DNA from: Paludibacteraceae bacterium
GTDB lineage: Bacteria; Bacteroidota; Bacteroidia; Bacteroidales; Paludibacteraceae
NCBI GenBank assembly: GCA_024401475.1
Contig: JAKSKZ010000012.1
Span: 1-64,000 of the forward strand
Direction: 5' to 3'
DNA: 64,000 bases
The translations under genes and the position numbers were made by a program. Shown here one piece after another: positions 53,436-62,444 of this stretch (the stretch's first letter is position 1; the number at the start of each line of letters is the position of its first letter). The notes below the pieces were generated by a model. The model made no database searches. It saw only the letters and a program-made list of their open reading frames with translations, and was not told where the DNA came from.

Positions 53436-53670
53436 GGATAATTAATAGCATAAACTTCATTATATAAAAAACGAAAAGTGCTAAAACAGGAGTGCATTGG
53501 TTTGCTGTAGGGTTTATGTGTACATGTATATTTACATGGTTTGCGTAAACCTTAAACTCGTTTTAGGGCTACATTCTACTTCAGCAATTCAATTTCTTCT
53601 TTTTTACTGAAATAGGGTAATGTACTCTCCTAATCAACAAATTTGATACGTTACCATCGTTATCTTCGAC

Positions 53671-54960
53671 TTAATTGCTTGCAACGATATACGAGCAGTA
53701 CTTGTTGAGTAGATTCAACAAAGGAAGCTCTCCTTTCTGGAATCTCTCAGCATCGAGCTTCAGAATCCTTTCGCTTACAAGCTTCTTGCCTTTGAACAGA
53801 GCTTTGAGAAGGTGAACACCATTCTTTTCGATGACGTTCACTTCTGTGAAGAACTGTGTGAGGTCTTCTGCATCATAGACGATGGAGTAACTTGGTCGCT
53901 TTGCACCAGGAATGTCCTCGACCAAGATGTTCTTGTCCAAAAGGTCTTGAATGTCGCGTATGGCTGTGTCCTTGGAGCACTTTGCCAATGTCGACCATGT
54001 CTTTGACGTGATCTTTGACTCATAGCCATCGAGGAAAAGATTAAGTATCTGAGTCTGTCTCTTCGTCATCGGTACCCGCGATGCCTTCTGCCAGAAGAAA
54101 CTCTTGTTGAGAATCGTTGTAACTATGGTCTCAGCTTCATCGAGCGCTTCAACCAGTTTCTGCATGTACCACACCAGCCATTCGGTAATGTCACCTTCTC
54201 CGTGCTGCATTCTCTCCAGGATGTCATAGTAGTGGTTTTTGTCTTTGTTGATTTGCGATGAAACATTGTAGAAGCGGAACTCACTCTTTTCTCCTCTTGC
54301 TAGTAGCATGTCAGAAAGAATACGTGCCAATCTGCCATTGCCATCCTCGAAAGGGTGAATGCTCACAAACCAGAAATGGGCAACGGCAGAACGGATGATG
54401 CTGCTTACAGGTTCATCAGCATCAAACCAGTTGAGGAATTTCTGCATTTCCTCTTCCACACGGTCAGGAGATGGGGCTATATAGTGTATCTTCTCACGTC
54501 CGAACATGCCGCTGATGATATGTTCCTCGTTCGTACGATACTGACCTACTTCAATCTGAGTGCCTTCGCTGTAGCCAGCAGGAAAGAATGCTGCTTGCCA
54601 TGCGCATAATTTCTCTTTACTGAGAGTCATGTCATAGTGCTGTACGGCTTCGAGCATCACAGCAACAACAGAATCAACATAGTGCGAAGGCGCAGTATAT
54701 CTCACGTTCTCTATTCCCAGTTTCCTGGCAATGGAAGAGCGTACCTGATCCACGTTCAGGCGTATGCCTTCAATCTCTGATGAATAGACCACATCGTGAG
54801 TCAAGTTCTCTGCCATAGCTCGCAACTTGCTATCAAAGCCAAGCGAACTCAACCTGCCGTAAAGCATTCCTTGCTTGCGGCATACCACCTCCTGAAGGAG
54901 CGATACCTGAGACTCGTTCCATCGGAAGTTTGTCCAATTATCTCTTTCGTGTATATACAT
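53671..54960 (-). CDS. Fic family protein (AMP transferase-like)
   Basis: A 429-residue Fic protein. A DUF4172-like N-terminal domain carries the inhibitory-helix motif SSEIEG (60-65, S/T-xxx-E-G). The Fic core at 202-213 is HPFEDGNGRLAR, with all catalytic and phosphate-binding residues. Residues about 315-429 form winged-helix-like DNA-binding segments (MTKRQTQILNLFLDG, TAIRDIQDLLDKNILVED). It should transfer AMP to a protein, held in check by its own helix. The start at 54960 gives the family N-terminus; upstream in-frame ATGs would overlap operator-like palindromes. Confidence 0.9.
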   Translation of the reverse strand: MYIHERDNWTNFRWNESQVSLLQEVVCRKQGMLYGRLSSLGFDSKLRAMAENLTHDVVYSSEIEGIRLNVDQVRSSIARKLGIENVRYTAPSHYVDSVVAVMLEAVQHYDMTLSKEKLCAWQAAFFPAGYSEGTQIEVGQYRTNEEHIISGMFGREKIHYIAPSPDRVEEEMQKFLNWFDADEPVSSIIRSAVAHFWFVSIHPFEDGNGRLARILSDMLLARGEKSEFRFYNVSSQINKDKNHYYDILERMQHGEGDITEWLVWYMQKLVEALDEAETIVTTILNKSFFWQKASRVPMTKRQTQILNLFLDGYESKITSKTWSTLAKCSKDTAIRDIQDLLDKNILVEDIPGAKRPSYSIVYDAEDLTQFFTEVNVIEKNGVHLLKALFKGKKLVSERILKLDAERFQKGELPLLNLLNKYCSYIVASN

Positions 54961-54997
54961 ATTCAATATACGAATGCGACATTCCATGTAGCATATC

Positions 54998-55074
54998 GTC
55001 GCAAATTCTGCGACAAAATTGCAGAAATAATGTCGATCCGCCAAAGAAATTCTAAAAATAACGCATATTCTGCG
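54998..55074. promoter_or_regulatory. Operator-like palindromes upstream of fic
   Basis: GTCGCA-AATTC-TGCGAC (54998-55014) is a perfect inverted repeat, and CGCA-TATTC-TGCG (55062-55074) is a second copy with the same 5-nt spacer (xATTC). They lie 38 and 102 bp upstream of the Fic start. Since the Fic protein has a C-terminal DNA-binding region, autoregulation is plausible. Confidence 0.65.
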
Positions 55075-55210
55075 ACGTTTTTGACTCGAAATCGTCGGAA
55101 TATAACATTTAATTGCCAGTAGGTACAGGTTATGCTTACAGACATCACCCAGTATTTTCGCAATTCAAAGAAATTGTCATAAAGAATAGTGTTGACCTTA
55201 AACTAAGAAC

Positions 55211-55303
55211 ATGACCGACTCAGCTGTTCGAAGCGGGCTTGGCCACCTGATTGTGTCCGATGACGAGTACTACAGCTTTAACGATGACGAAAGGTTGGGG
55301 TAG
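55211..55303 (+). pseudogene. Possible short gene remnant
   Basis: A 30-codon frame (starts MTDSAVRSGLGHLIV, contains DDEYYSFNDDE) that is G/C-richer than its surroundings. No family can be assigned and there is no clear start signal. It may be the tail of a lost mobile gene. Confidence 0.2.
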
Positions 55304-55348
55304 GAGGTGATTATGTCCTAAAAAATCTTTATCTTTTTTTATAATACG

Positions 55349-55381
55349 TGTTATAACATATTATAACTTTTATTATTTTTG
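55349..55381 (+). promoter_or_regulatory. Promoter and operator of the mazEF-like pair
   Basis: TATTTTTG (55374-55381) is a -7 element. Just upstream lie the 10-bp palindrome TGTTATAACA (55349-55358) and a second TTATAAC (55361-55367), at the expected -33 position, fitting autorepression by the antitoxin. Confidence 0.6.
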
Positions 55382-55403
55382 CAAAAAACTAAAAAATAGA
55401 GAC

Positions 55404-55649
55404 ATGACAGGAAAAATAATATCAATAGGAAATAGTTTGGGAATGATTTTACCAACTCGTTTACTAAAGGAGTTGTCATTTACCAAAGATTCCAATCTAG
55501 AAATATGCATAGAAAACGGTAAGTTAGTAATATCGGAGAGTAATCCTCACAAAGGATGGGCAGAAGATGCTATGAAATTAAAAGCGTTGCAGGAGGAAGA
55601 AATAGGAGAAGATACTTTGGATGACATAAATGGCGAGTGGGATTGGTAG
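55404..55649 (+). CDS. MazE/AbrB-type antitoxin
   Basis: An 81-residue protein. Residues 1-48 are an AbrB/MazE swapped-hairpin DNA-binding domain (KIISIGNSLGMILPTRLLKEL); the C-terminal acidic tail (EEEIGEDTLDDINGEWDW) is expected to fill the toxin's active groove. The toxin gene begins 1 nt after its stop. It probably binds the palindrome at 55349. Confidence 0.88.
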   Translation: MTGKIISIGNSLGMILPTRLLKELSFTKDSNLEICIENGKLVISESNPHKGWAEDAMKLKALQEEEIGEDTLDDINGEWDW

Positions 55650-55650
55650 T

Positions 55651-55980
55651 ATGAAGAAGTATGAAATTTATAATGTCACCTTGGATCCGGCAGTAGGCTC
55701 GGAAGAAGGGAAGAGAAGACCATGTGCAATAATATCTCCAAATGTTCTGAATGACAATCTAAGTACCTACACAATTATTCCGATAACATCAAAAGTCAGA
55801 GGTTTTGCTTTTAGGGTTAGATGTAATGTTAACGGTAGAGAAGGAGAACTGATGTGCGAACAGATAAGGACTGTTTCCATTAAAAGATTCGGAGAAAAGA
55901 AAGAAAAACTGGGAGTTTTGTCAGAATCAGAAGCCGAACAATTAAAACGCATACTTTACAGGATGTTTTGTGAAGATTAA
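55651..55980 (+). CDS. MazF/PemK-type mRNA interferase toxin
   Basis: A 109-residue MazF-family protein. EIYNVTLDPAVGSEEGKRRPCAIISPN is the family N-terminus with the catalytic Arg region; TIIPITSK and LMCEQIRTVSIKRF (the Q-R-T segment with catalytic Thr) follow. It should cleave RNA at a short sequence when free of its antitoxin. The start at 55651 is 1 nt after the antitoxin stop. Confidence 0.9.
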   Translation: MKKYEIYNVTLDPAVGSEEGKRRPCAIISPNVLNDNLSTYTIIPITSKVRGFAFRVRCNVNGREGELMCEQIRTVSIKRFGEKKEKLGVLSESEAEQLKRILYRMFCED

Positions 55981-56002
55981 TTAATTACCCAAGATATAAA
56001 AT

Positions 56003-56122
56003 ATGGCAATATTAAGGACTTATAGGTGCAAATGCGGGTATGAAGTCAAGACAGAACTGGCGGGCCACTTTGGCCTGGTTTCTGTTTCCCCTTTGATGAA
56101 AATATGTTTTGTTGTTTTATGA
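56003..56122 (+). CDS. 39-residue frame with a CxCG zinc-ribbon start
   Basis: Begins MAILRTYRCKCGYEV, a typical first knuckle of a zinc ribbon, then continues without a second Cys pair before the stop. It lies 22 nt after the toxin and may be a truncated gene or a chance frame. Confidence 0.3.
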   Translation: MAILRTYRCKCGYEVKTELAGHFGLVSVSPLMKICFVVL

Positions 56123-56161
56123 ATTGCGACTAATCGAATATTGAGAAAATACCATGTTATT

Positions 56162-56196
56162 TTTGTCTGCCTAAAACCATGTTTTTTGTAACTTTG
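56162..56196 (+). promoter_or_regulatory. Promoter of the suf operon
   Basis: TTTG (56162-56165), a 23-nt spacer and TAACTTTG (56189-56196) fit the Bacteroidetes elements, with a long spacer. The SufB start is 49 bp downstream. Confidence 0.5.
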
Positions 56197-56244
56197 TGAC
56201 AATTTTGCGGGGATTGTGGTTAATCCCCTGTAAAGCATGGTTTT

Positions 56245-57684
56245 ATGAGTGAAAATATAGTTGACAAAGTTACGCAGGGTGACTATAAATATGGTTTCGT
56301 GACGGATATTGAGACCGAAATCATTCCGAAAGGACTCAACGAAGACATTGTTAGGTTGATCTCGCAGAAAAAGGGAGAACCGGAGTGGCTTTTGGAATAT
56401 CGATTGAAAGCGTATCGCCATTGGTGCACGTTGGAAATGCCTAAATGGGCTCATCTCGATATCCCGGAGATTGATTATCAAGATATTTATTATTTCGCCG
56501 CTCCAAAGAGCAAACCTTCGCCCAAGAGTTTGGACGAGGTGGATCCTGAGCTGTTGAAGACATTCGACAAGTTGGGTATTCCTTTGGAGGAACAGAAACA
56601 GTTGTCGGGCATGGCCGTTGATGCTGTGATGGATAGTGTCTCTGTCAAAACAACCTACAAGGAGAATTTGGCCGAGTTGGGTATTATCTTCTGCTCGTTT
56701 AGCGAGGCTGTCAAAGATTATCCTGATTTGGTGAAGAAATATTTGGGCTCGGCGGTCTCTTATGCCGACAATTTCTTTGCAGCTTTGAACTCGGCTGTCT
56801 TCAGCGACGGTTCGTTCGTTTATATTCCTAAGGGCGTTCGTTGTCCAATGGAACTTTCAACCTATTTCCGTATCAATGCTAAAAATACGGGACAATTCGA
56901 GCGTACCCTCATCGTGGCAGACGACGACAGTTATGTCTCTTATTTGGAGGGTTGCACGGCCCCTGTTCGTGATGAAAGCCAATTGCATGCTGCTATCGTG
57001 GAGCTGATCGCTCATGATAGGGCTGAGATAAAATACTCTACGGTTCAAAACTGGTATCCAGGCGACAAAGACGGAAAGGGTGGTATCTATAATTTCGTGA
57101 CTAAACGCGCTATTTGCAAAGGCGATAGTTCAAAAGTCTCTTGGACGCAGGTGGAGACGGGTTCTGCCATCACTTGGAAATACCCAAGCTGTGTGTTGCA
57201 AGGCGATAATTCAGTTGGCGAGTTCTATTCGGTGGCTGTGACCAACAACTACCAACAGGCTGATACGGGTACGAAGATGATTCACCTCGGTAAGAATACT
57301 CGCAGCCACATCGTTTCAAAAGGTATATCAGCAGGTCATAGTCAAAATAGTTATCGTGGATTGGTGAAGGTCTCTAAGAATGCCGACGGTGCACGAAACT
57401 TCTCTCAATGTGACAGCCTTTTGTTGGGTGACAAGTGTGGTGCTCATACTTTCCCTTATATGGATATCAAAAATGATACGGCTGTGGTTGAACACGAGGC
57501 TACGACATCCAAAATCAACGAAGATCAAATATTCTATTGTAACCAACGAGGCATCAGCAACGAGGATGCGGTAGGTTTGATTGTGAATGGATATGCCAAG
57601 GAGGTGCTCAACAAATTGCCGATGGAATTTGCGGTTGAGGCTCAGAAACTTCTTTCCGTTTCATTGGAAGGTAGTGTGGGTTGA
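56245..57684 (+). CDS. sufB: SufB, Fe-S cluster assembly scaffold
   Basis: A 479-residue Suf[55 protein letters not shown] and the C-terminal [21 protein letters not shown] are family hallmarks; Cys-containing EGCTAP and FYCNQRG segments bear the cluster-assembly residues. It forms the SufBC2D scaffold with the two following gene products in the cytoplasm. Twenty-seven nucleotides before sufC. Confidence 0.95.
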   Translation: MSENIVDKVTQGDYKYGFVTDIETEIIPKGLNEDIVRLISQKKGEPEWLLEYRLKAYRHWCTLEMPKWAHLDIPEIDYQDIYYFAAPKSKPSPKSLDEVDPELLKTFDKLGIPLEEQKQLSGMAVDAVMDSVSVKTTYKENLAELGIIFCSFSEAVKDYPDLVKKYLGSAVSYADNFFAALNSAVFSDGSFVYIPKGVRCPMELSTYFRINAKNTGQFERTLIVADDDSYVSYLEGCTAPVRDESQLHAAIVELIAHDRAEIKYSTVQNWYPGDKDGKGGIYNFVTKRAICKGDSSKVSWTQVETGSAITWKYPSCVLQGDNSVGEFYSVAVTNNYQQADTGTKMIHLGKNTRSHIVSKGISAGHSQNSYRGLVKVSKNADGARNFSQCDSLLLGDKCGAHTFPYMDIKNDTAVVEHEATTSKINEDQIFYCNQRGISNEDAVGLIVNGYAKEVLNKLPMEFAVEAQKLLSVSLEGSVG

Positions 57685-57711
57685 TAGTTTTTAATCGAAA
57701 AAAATTGAATC

Positions 57712-58464
57712 ATGTTAGAAATAAAGAATTTGCATGCCAATATTAATGGCAAAGAGATATTGAAAGGTATCAACTTGACAGTAAGGCCTGGCGAGGTGCA
57801 CGCCATCATGGGTCCGAATGGTTCTGGTAAGAGTACGTTGTCTTCTGTGCTTGCTGGTAATCCTACTTTCACTGTGACGGAGGGTGAGGTCAACTTCTAT
57901 GGCAAGAATTTATTGGAACTTTCTCCTGAAGATCGTTCAAGAGAGGGCCTCTTTTTGAGTTTCCAATATCCTGTTGAAATTCCAGGCGTTAGTATGGTGA
58001 ACTTTATGCGTACGGCTGTCAACGAGCATCGTAAATATAAGGGCTTGGATCCGATGTCGGCTTCTGATTTCTTGAAGCTCATGCGCGAGAAGAAAGAGTT
58101 GGTCGAGTTGGACAACAAGTTGGCCAACCGTTCGGTCAACGAAGGCTTTTCTGGCGGAGAGAAGAAGAGGAATGAAATTTTCCAAATGGCTATGTTGGAA
58201 CCCCGTCTTTCTATCCTCGATGAAACCGATAGTGGTCTTGATATTGATGCCCTCCGCATCGTGGCGAGTGGCGTGAATAAATTGAAGAGCAAGGATAATG
58301 CAAGTATCGTCATCACTCACTACCAACGTCTTTTGGACTATATTGTCCCTGACTTTGTGCATGTGCTCTATAAGGGTAAGATCGTGAAGTCGGCAGGTCG
58401 TGAGTTGGCTTTGGAATTGGAAGAAAAGGGTTACGACTGGATTAAGAAGGAACTTGGAGAATAA
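57712..58464 (+). CDS. sufC: SufC, Fe-S assembly ATPase
   Basis: A 250-residue ABC-type ATPase. Walker A GPNGSGKST at about 35-43, Q-loop region SFQYPVEIPGV, signature FSGGEKKRNE at about 148-157, Walker B LSILDETDSGLD and the switch His in ITHYQRLLDYI. It drives SufBCD remodelling. It has no membrane domain. Confidence 0.95.
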   Translation: MLEIKNLHANINGKEILKGINLTVRPGEVHAIMGPNGSGKSTLSSVLAGNPTFTVTEGEVNFYGKNLLELSPEDRSREGLFLSFQYPVEIPGVSMVNFMRTAVNEHRKYKGLDPMSASDFLKLMREKKELVELDNKLANRSVNEGFSGGEKKRNEIFQMAMLEPRLSILDETDSGLDIDALRIVASGVNKLKSKDNASIVITHYQRLLDYIVPDFVHVLYKGKIVKSAGRELALELEEKGYDWIKKELGE

Positions 58465-58491
58465 GTCCGATTGAGAACCAAATTCTTTTTG

Positions 58492-59859
58492 ATGATGGAA
58501 ATAGAACAATCATACATAGATATTTATAAAGAGTTTGCCCCAACGTTAAAGGCTAATTCTGCCGAGGTGATGAACCGAAATCGTGACGAGGCGTTCGCTC
58601 GTTTCGAGGCTTTGGGATTCCCTACGCAGAAGATGGAGAACTATCGATATACAGATGTTCGTAGTCGTTTTGCGGTGAATTATGGCATGAACTTGCGTCA
58701 GGTCTCTTGTCCCTTGAGTCCGAGTGATTTGGTGAAGTGTAATGTGCCGGGTATCAGTACGCACCTTTTCTTTGTGGTGAACGATACATTCTTGTCGTGT
58801 CCTTCGGCTACGCTTGCCAGAGACATGGAGGAGTTGATGGAGAAGGGTGTCCTTTGGGGAAGTTTGAAGGAACATGCTGAGAAATATCCAGAGTTGGTGG
58901 CTCGCTATTATGGAAAGGCAGCCGATGTGGAAAACGATGGGTTGGTGGCTTTCAATGCTGCTTTTGCTCAAGACGGATTCTTCTTGTATGTGCCTAAGAA
59001 TGTTGTAATCGAGAAGCCGGTTCAACTGATCAATGTGATGCACGCCAATGTGGATATGATGGCTAACAGTCGCAACTTGATTATTTTGGAAGATGGCGCT
59101 CAAGCAAAATTCTTGGTCTGTGCGCATACTATGGATCAGGTCAATTTCCTTTGCAATCGTGTGACGGAGGTCTTTGTGGGCAAAGGTGCTTCGTATGAAC
59201 AATATAAGCTGGAGCAGACCAACTATAAGATGAATAATTTCGGATCTCTCTTTGTTAAACAAGAGGCCGATTCTCATGTGATTGTTAACGAATCGACGCT
59301 TCATAACGGATTTACACGCAATAATATTCGTGTGGATTTGGATGGCGAGCATGCCGATACGTTGTTGTGTGGTATGGCGATAGCCGACAAGGAAGAGCAT
59401 GTAGACAACACGACGTTTATCAACCATAATGTTCCAAATTGCCAAAGTCGTGAACTGTATAAGTATGTGGCCGACGACTCTTCTGTAGGTGTTTTTGCGG
59501 GAAGGGTGTTGGTGAAGGAAGGTGCACAAAAAACAGAGGCGTATCAAAGTTGCAAAAATATTTGCTTGACGAAGGATGCCCATATATATAGCAAGCCACA
59601 GTTGGAGATTTATGCTGATGATGTCAAGTGCAGTCATGGTGCAACGACAGGGCAGATGGATGATACGGCTTTGTTCTATATGCGTGCGAGAGGTATTTCG
59701 GAGAAGGAAGCTAAGATGCTACTTATGTTAGCCTTTATGGACGATGTGATAGAGAAAATCAGTGTTGAGGCTTTGCGTAGCAAAATCCGTCTTTTGGTTG
59801 AGAAACGCTTCCGAGGCGAACTCTCCAAATGCTCGGGTTGCGAGATATGTAAGGAGTAA
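58492..59859 (+). CDS. sufD: SufD, Fe-S cluster assembly protein
   Basis: A 455-residue SufD-type beta-helix protein. Family segments include TQKMENYRYTDVRSRF near 48, LFVKQEADSHVIVNES, GMAIADKEEHVDNTTFINH, SVGVFAGRVLVKEGAQKTEAYQ and CSHGATTGQMDDTALFYMRARGI. The start is ATG 58492 or 58495, 27-30 nt after sufC. SufS, usually next in Bacteroidetes suf operons, is absent here; a restriction-modification pair follows instead. Confidence 0.93.
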   Translation: MMEIEQSYIDIYKEFAPTLKANSAEVMNRNRDEAFARFEALGFPTQKMENYRYTDVRSRFAVNYGMNLRQVSCPLSPSDLVKCNVPGISTHLFFVVNDTFLSCPSATLARDMEELMEKGVLWGSLKEHAEKYPELVARYYGKAADVENDGLVAFNAAFAQDGFFLYVPKNVVIEKPVQLINVMHANVDMMANSRNLIILEDGAQAKFLVCAHTMDQVNFLCNRVTEVFVGKGASYEQYKLEQTNYKMNNFGSLFVKQEADSHVIVNESTLHNGFTRNNIRVDLDGEHADTLLCGMAIADKEEHVDNTTFINHNVPNCQSRELYKYVADDSSVGVFAGRVLVKEGAQKTEAYQSCKNICLTKDAHIYSKPQLEIYADDVKCSHGATTGQMDDTALFYMRARGISEKEAKMLLMLAFMDDVIEKISVEALRSKIRLLVEKRFRGELSKCSGCEICKE

Positions 59860-59891
59860 CATCTAAAAAGAGAACGGGAAAAACTTAGTGG

Positions 59892-61253
59892 ATGGTTCAA
59901 AAACATAAGATGAAAGAGTATAAAATAGATGATTACGATTTTGGTGGTACTGATTTTATAGCCGAATCACAAATCCCAATGTATTTTGAATCTTCGTATG
60001 TGGATAACCAAAAAGATTTGAATGTGTTGTCTCTTTTTTCTGGATGTGGTGGAATGGATTTAGGGTTCGAGGGAAATTTCATAACTAATTCGAAATCTAT
60101 TAATCCAACTTCCGGTTTTATTCAAGAACATATCTCATCAGAATTGGTGCGAGTAGAAAAAACCCGATTTAAAACAGTCTTTGCAAACGATATCTTAAAA
60201 GAAGCCAAAGTGGCCTGGACTAATTATATGAGAAGGTTTGGCTATGAGGCTTCTATATATAGAACTGAAAGCATTGTGGATTTGGTAAAAATGCATCGTG
60301 CTGGAGCTAAAATATTTCCAGATGGAATTGATGTAGTTACAGGCGGGTTCCCTTGCCAAGATTTTAGTGTGGCGGGAAAGCGAAAAGGTTTTGATTCTGA
60401 CACCTCTCATAATGGGGGAAAGAGAATTTCTACTGATACTCCAAAAGAAGAAAGTAGAGGACAACTATATCATTGGATGAAAGAAGTGGTGGAGATTACC
60501 CAACCTAAGATTTTCATTGCAGAAAATGTAAAAGGATTGATCTCTTTAGGCGATGCAAAAGATATAATTCAGCGAGATTTCTCACTTGCTGGAGGGGCTG
60601 GTTACATAGTGTTAGAGCCCAAAGTTCTCCATGCAGGTAATTATGGAGTGCCAGAATCAAGAGAAAGGGTTATTTTCATAGGGATAAGAAGAGATGCTTT
60701 GAGGCCAGATGCATTGGCAGCATTGGAAATGAAAAATGTGCCAGAGGAATACAATCCCTATCCTAAACCAACGCATGCTTGCACTATTGAGGGAGATGGG
60801 TTGTCTCAGTTCGTTAAGTTAAAAGATGTTTTTGCTGGATTGAAAGAACCTAATGAAAGTACTGATTTGTCTCAGATCTATTATTCGGGAGCAAAATTTA
60901 TGGGGACTCATTGTCAAGGTCAAAGTGAGGTGGATTTGGAAAAAATAGGACCAACGATTAGATCTGAACATCATGGCAATATTGAATACAGAAGGTTGTC
61001 TGTTGAACATGGAGGCAAACATATAGGAGAGTTGCAAGCGGGTTTGAAAGAACGTCGCCTTACTCCGAGAGAATGTGCTTTGATTCAAACATTTCCGCAT
61101 GATTATCCTTTCGTGATTAAGCAAAAGGATAAGCAAAGATTTTTACTGAGTTCTAGTGGGGCATATAAGGTGATAGGGAATGCCGTTCCTCCGGTTCTTG
61201 CATATAATATCGCCATGAGAATTCAGTCTATTTGGAATCGTTTATTTAATTAG
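59892..61253 (+). CDS. DNA (cytosine-5) methyltransferase (R-M system 2)
   Basis: A 453-residue m5C methyltransferase with a 40-residue N-terminal addition. Motif I VLSLFSGCGGMDLGFEG (about 44-60), motif IV GGFPCQDFSVAG with the catalytic Cys (about 155), motif VI FIAENVKGL, motif VIII ESRERVIFIGI and late PRECALIQTFP / YKVIGNAVPPVL motifs are present. It differs clearly from the enzyme at 50655 and has a longer recognition region. The start is ATG 59892, with 59910 as an alternative. It is 3 nt upstream of the nuclease. Confidence 0.93.
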   Translation: MVQKHKMKEYKIDDYDFGGTDFIAESQIPMYFESSYVDNQKDLNVLSLFSGCGGMDLGFEGNFITNSKSINPTSGFIQEHISSELVRVEKTRFKTVFANDILKEAKVAWTNYMRRFGYEASIYRTESIVDLVKMHRAGAKIFPDGIDVVTGGFPCQDFSVAGKRKGFDSDTSHNGGKRISTDTPKEESRGQLYHWMKEVVEITQPKIFIAENVKGLISLGDAKDIIQRDFSLAGGAGYIVLEPKVLHAGNYGVPESRERVIFIGIRRDALRPDALAALEMKNVPEEYNPYPKPTHACTIEGDGLSQFVKLKDVFAGLKEPNESTDLSQIYYSGAKFMGTHCQGQSEVDLEKIGPTIRSEHHGNIEYRRLSVEHGGKHIGELQAGLKERRLTPRECALIQTFPHDYPFVIKQKDKQRFLLSSSGAYKVIGNAVPPVLAYNIAMRIQSIWNRLFN

Positions 61254-61256
61254 TGT

Positions 61257-62387
61257 ATGGGTTGTATAACAGCGTATAATGCCTCTTCTTCGCCCAAAAG
61301 TAGATTGGCATTTGAAAATCTTCTATTTGATACACAGTTGAAACTTAATAATGCATCCAAAGCAAATTCTTCTGATTATTTGAAGTTGAATGGGACTGCA
61401 TTGGAAATAGTTGTGTATGATGAAATGAAAAAGTTGTGTGGAAAATATGGGTTTGAAGAAAAAGATATAGTTTTGCTCTCTGGGCATAATTTCCCTGATA
61501 TTATAACGCAATATTTGTCGAATCCAAAATATTTTGGAGTAGAGGTAAAGACTACAAAAGAAAATAAATGGACATCAACAGGCAGTAGTATTGTAGAAAG
61601 TACGAGAGACGTGAACGTTGATAATATTTATATGTTCTTTGGTAAACTATCTAAGCCTTTTGCCGAGTTTAAGGTGCGTAAATACGAAGAATGTTTGTGT
61701 GATATAGCGGTGACTCATTCCCCTCGTTATTTGATAAACATGGATTTGGGTGAGGATGAAAATATATTTGCTAAAATGGGTACAACTTACGATGATTTTA
61801 GAAACTCATCTAACAACATAGATCAGGCTCGTATTTATTATCGTAAATTGGCGGAGGAGAAGGAAAACGAGACGGGAATGAAAGAACTCCCGTGGTGGTT
61901 GAATACATTTGATACTCGTAGAGAATCTGTTGCTCCTGAGAAGATTGTAGACATTTCTCTTTATTCAAGGTTGTCCGAATCTATGAAAGTAGATTTGAAA
62001 AGTAAAGGGTTTATATTGTTTTTTGAAGATATCTTGTCAAATAGACAAGATAAATATGAAAGCGTTGTGTTATGGTTTTGTAAAAAATATTCAGTTATAG
62101 TGCATAATGCGCGGGATTTATATACGGCTGGCGGACAGGGGTTTATCGAACATGAAAACTTGACTTATGGTCCTTATCATAGAGTTCTTATTAGTTTGGT
62201 TGAATATAGGCATCATATAAAAGACATTTTGGATGCTCAGAAGCCTGATTTTAAGGAGGATTTGAACGAACGTTTTGGGATTGATTCTTTGTCGTATGAA
62301 GAGTGGGTTGTCAAAATTTCTGATTATATGAATAGTAATCCTCAATATAGTTCAATGCCAATAGGTGAGTTTTTAAGAAATATATAA
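61257..62387 (+). CDS. Type II restriction endonuclease (R-M system 2)
   Basis: A 376-residue protein with a PD-(D/E)XK-like core: NFPDIITQYLSNPKYFGVEVKTTKENKW (about 82-109; Asp, Glu, Lys). The W-x-S-x-GSSIVESTR and VDNIYMFFGKL segments recur in other type II enzymes as I recall. It follows the methyltransferase by 3 nt, so it is the likely cognate nuclease. Such close, same-direction spacing suggests translational coupling. Specificity unknown. Confidence 0.8.
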   Translation: MGCITAYNASSSPKSRLAFENLLFDTQLKLNNASKANSSDYLKLNGTALEIVVYDEMKKLCGKYGFEEKDIVLLSGHNFPDIITQYLSNPKYFGVEVKTTKENKWTSTGSSIVESTRDVNVDNIYMFFGKLSKPFAEFKVRKYEECLCDIAVTHSPRYLINMDLGEDENIFAKMGTTYDDFRNSSNNIDQARIYYRKLAEEKENETGMKELPWWLNTFDTRRESVAPEKIVDISLYSRLSESMKVDLKSKGFILFFEDILSNRQDKYESVVLWFCKKYSVIVHNARDLYTAGGQGFIEHENLTYGPYHRVLISLVEYRHHIKDILDAQKPDFKEDLNERFGIDSLSYEEWVVKISDYMNSNPQYSSMPIGEFLRNI

Positions 62388-62390
62388 AAA

Positions 62391-62420
62391 ACTCCCTTTG
62401 GAAATCAATCCGAAGGGAGT
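62391..62420. terminator. Bidirectional terminator between R-M system 2 and parE
   Basis: ACTCCCTTTGGA (62391-62402) pairs with TCCGAAGGGAGT (62409-62420) with one G-U pair. It separates convergent genes ending at 62387 and 62445. Confidence 0.8.
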
Positions 62421-62444
62421 CTATTAGGTGTTTTCTATTGTTGT

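Noticed and set aside
58546..59637. 363-codon open frame antisense to sufD
   Set aside because: It lies wholly opposite a well-supported SufD gene, has no family motif, and its composition (His/Ile/Leu-rich) is what the opposite strand of this codon use produces.
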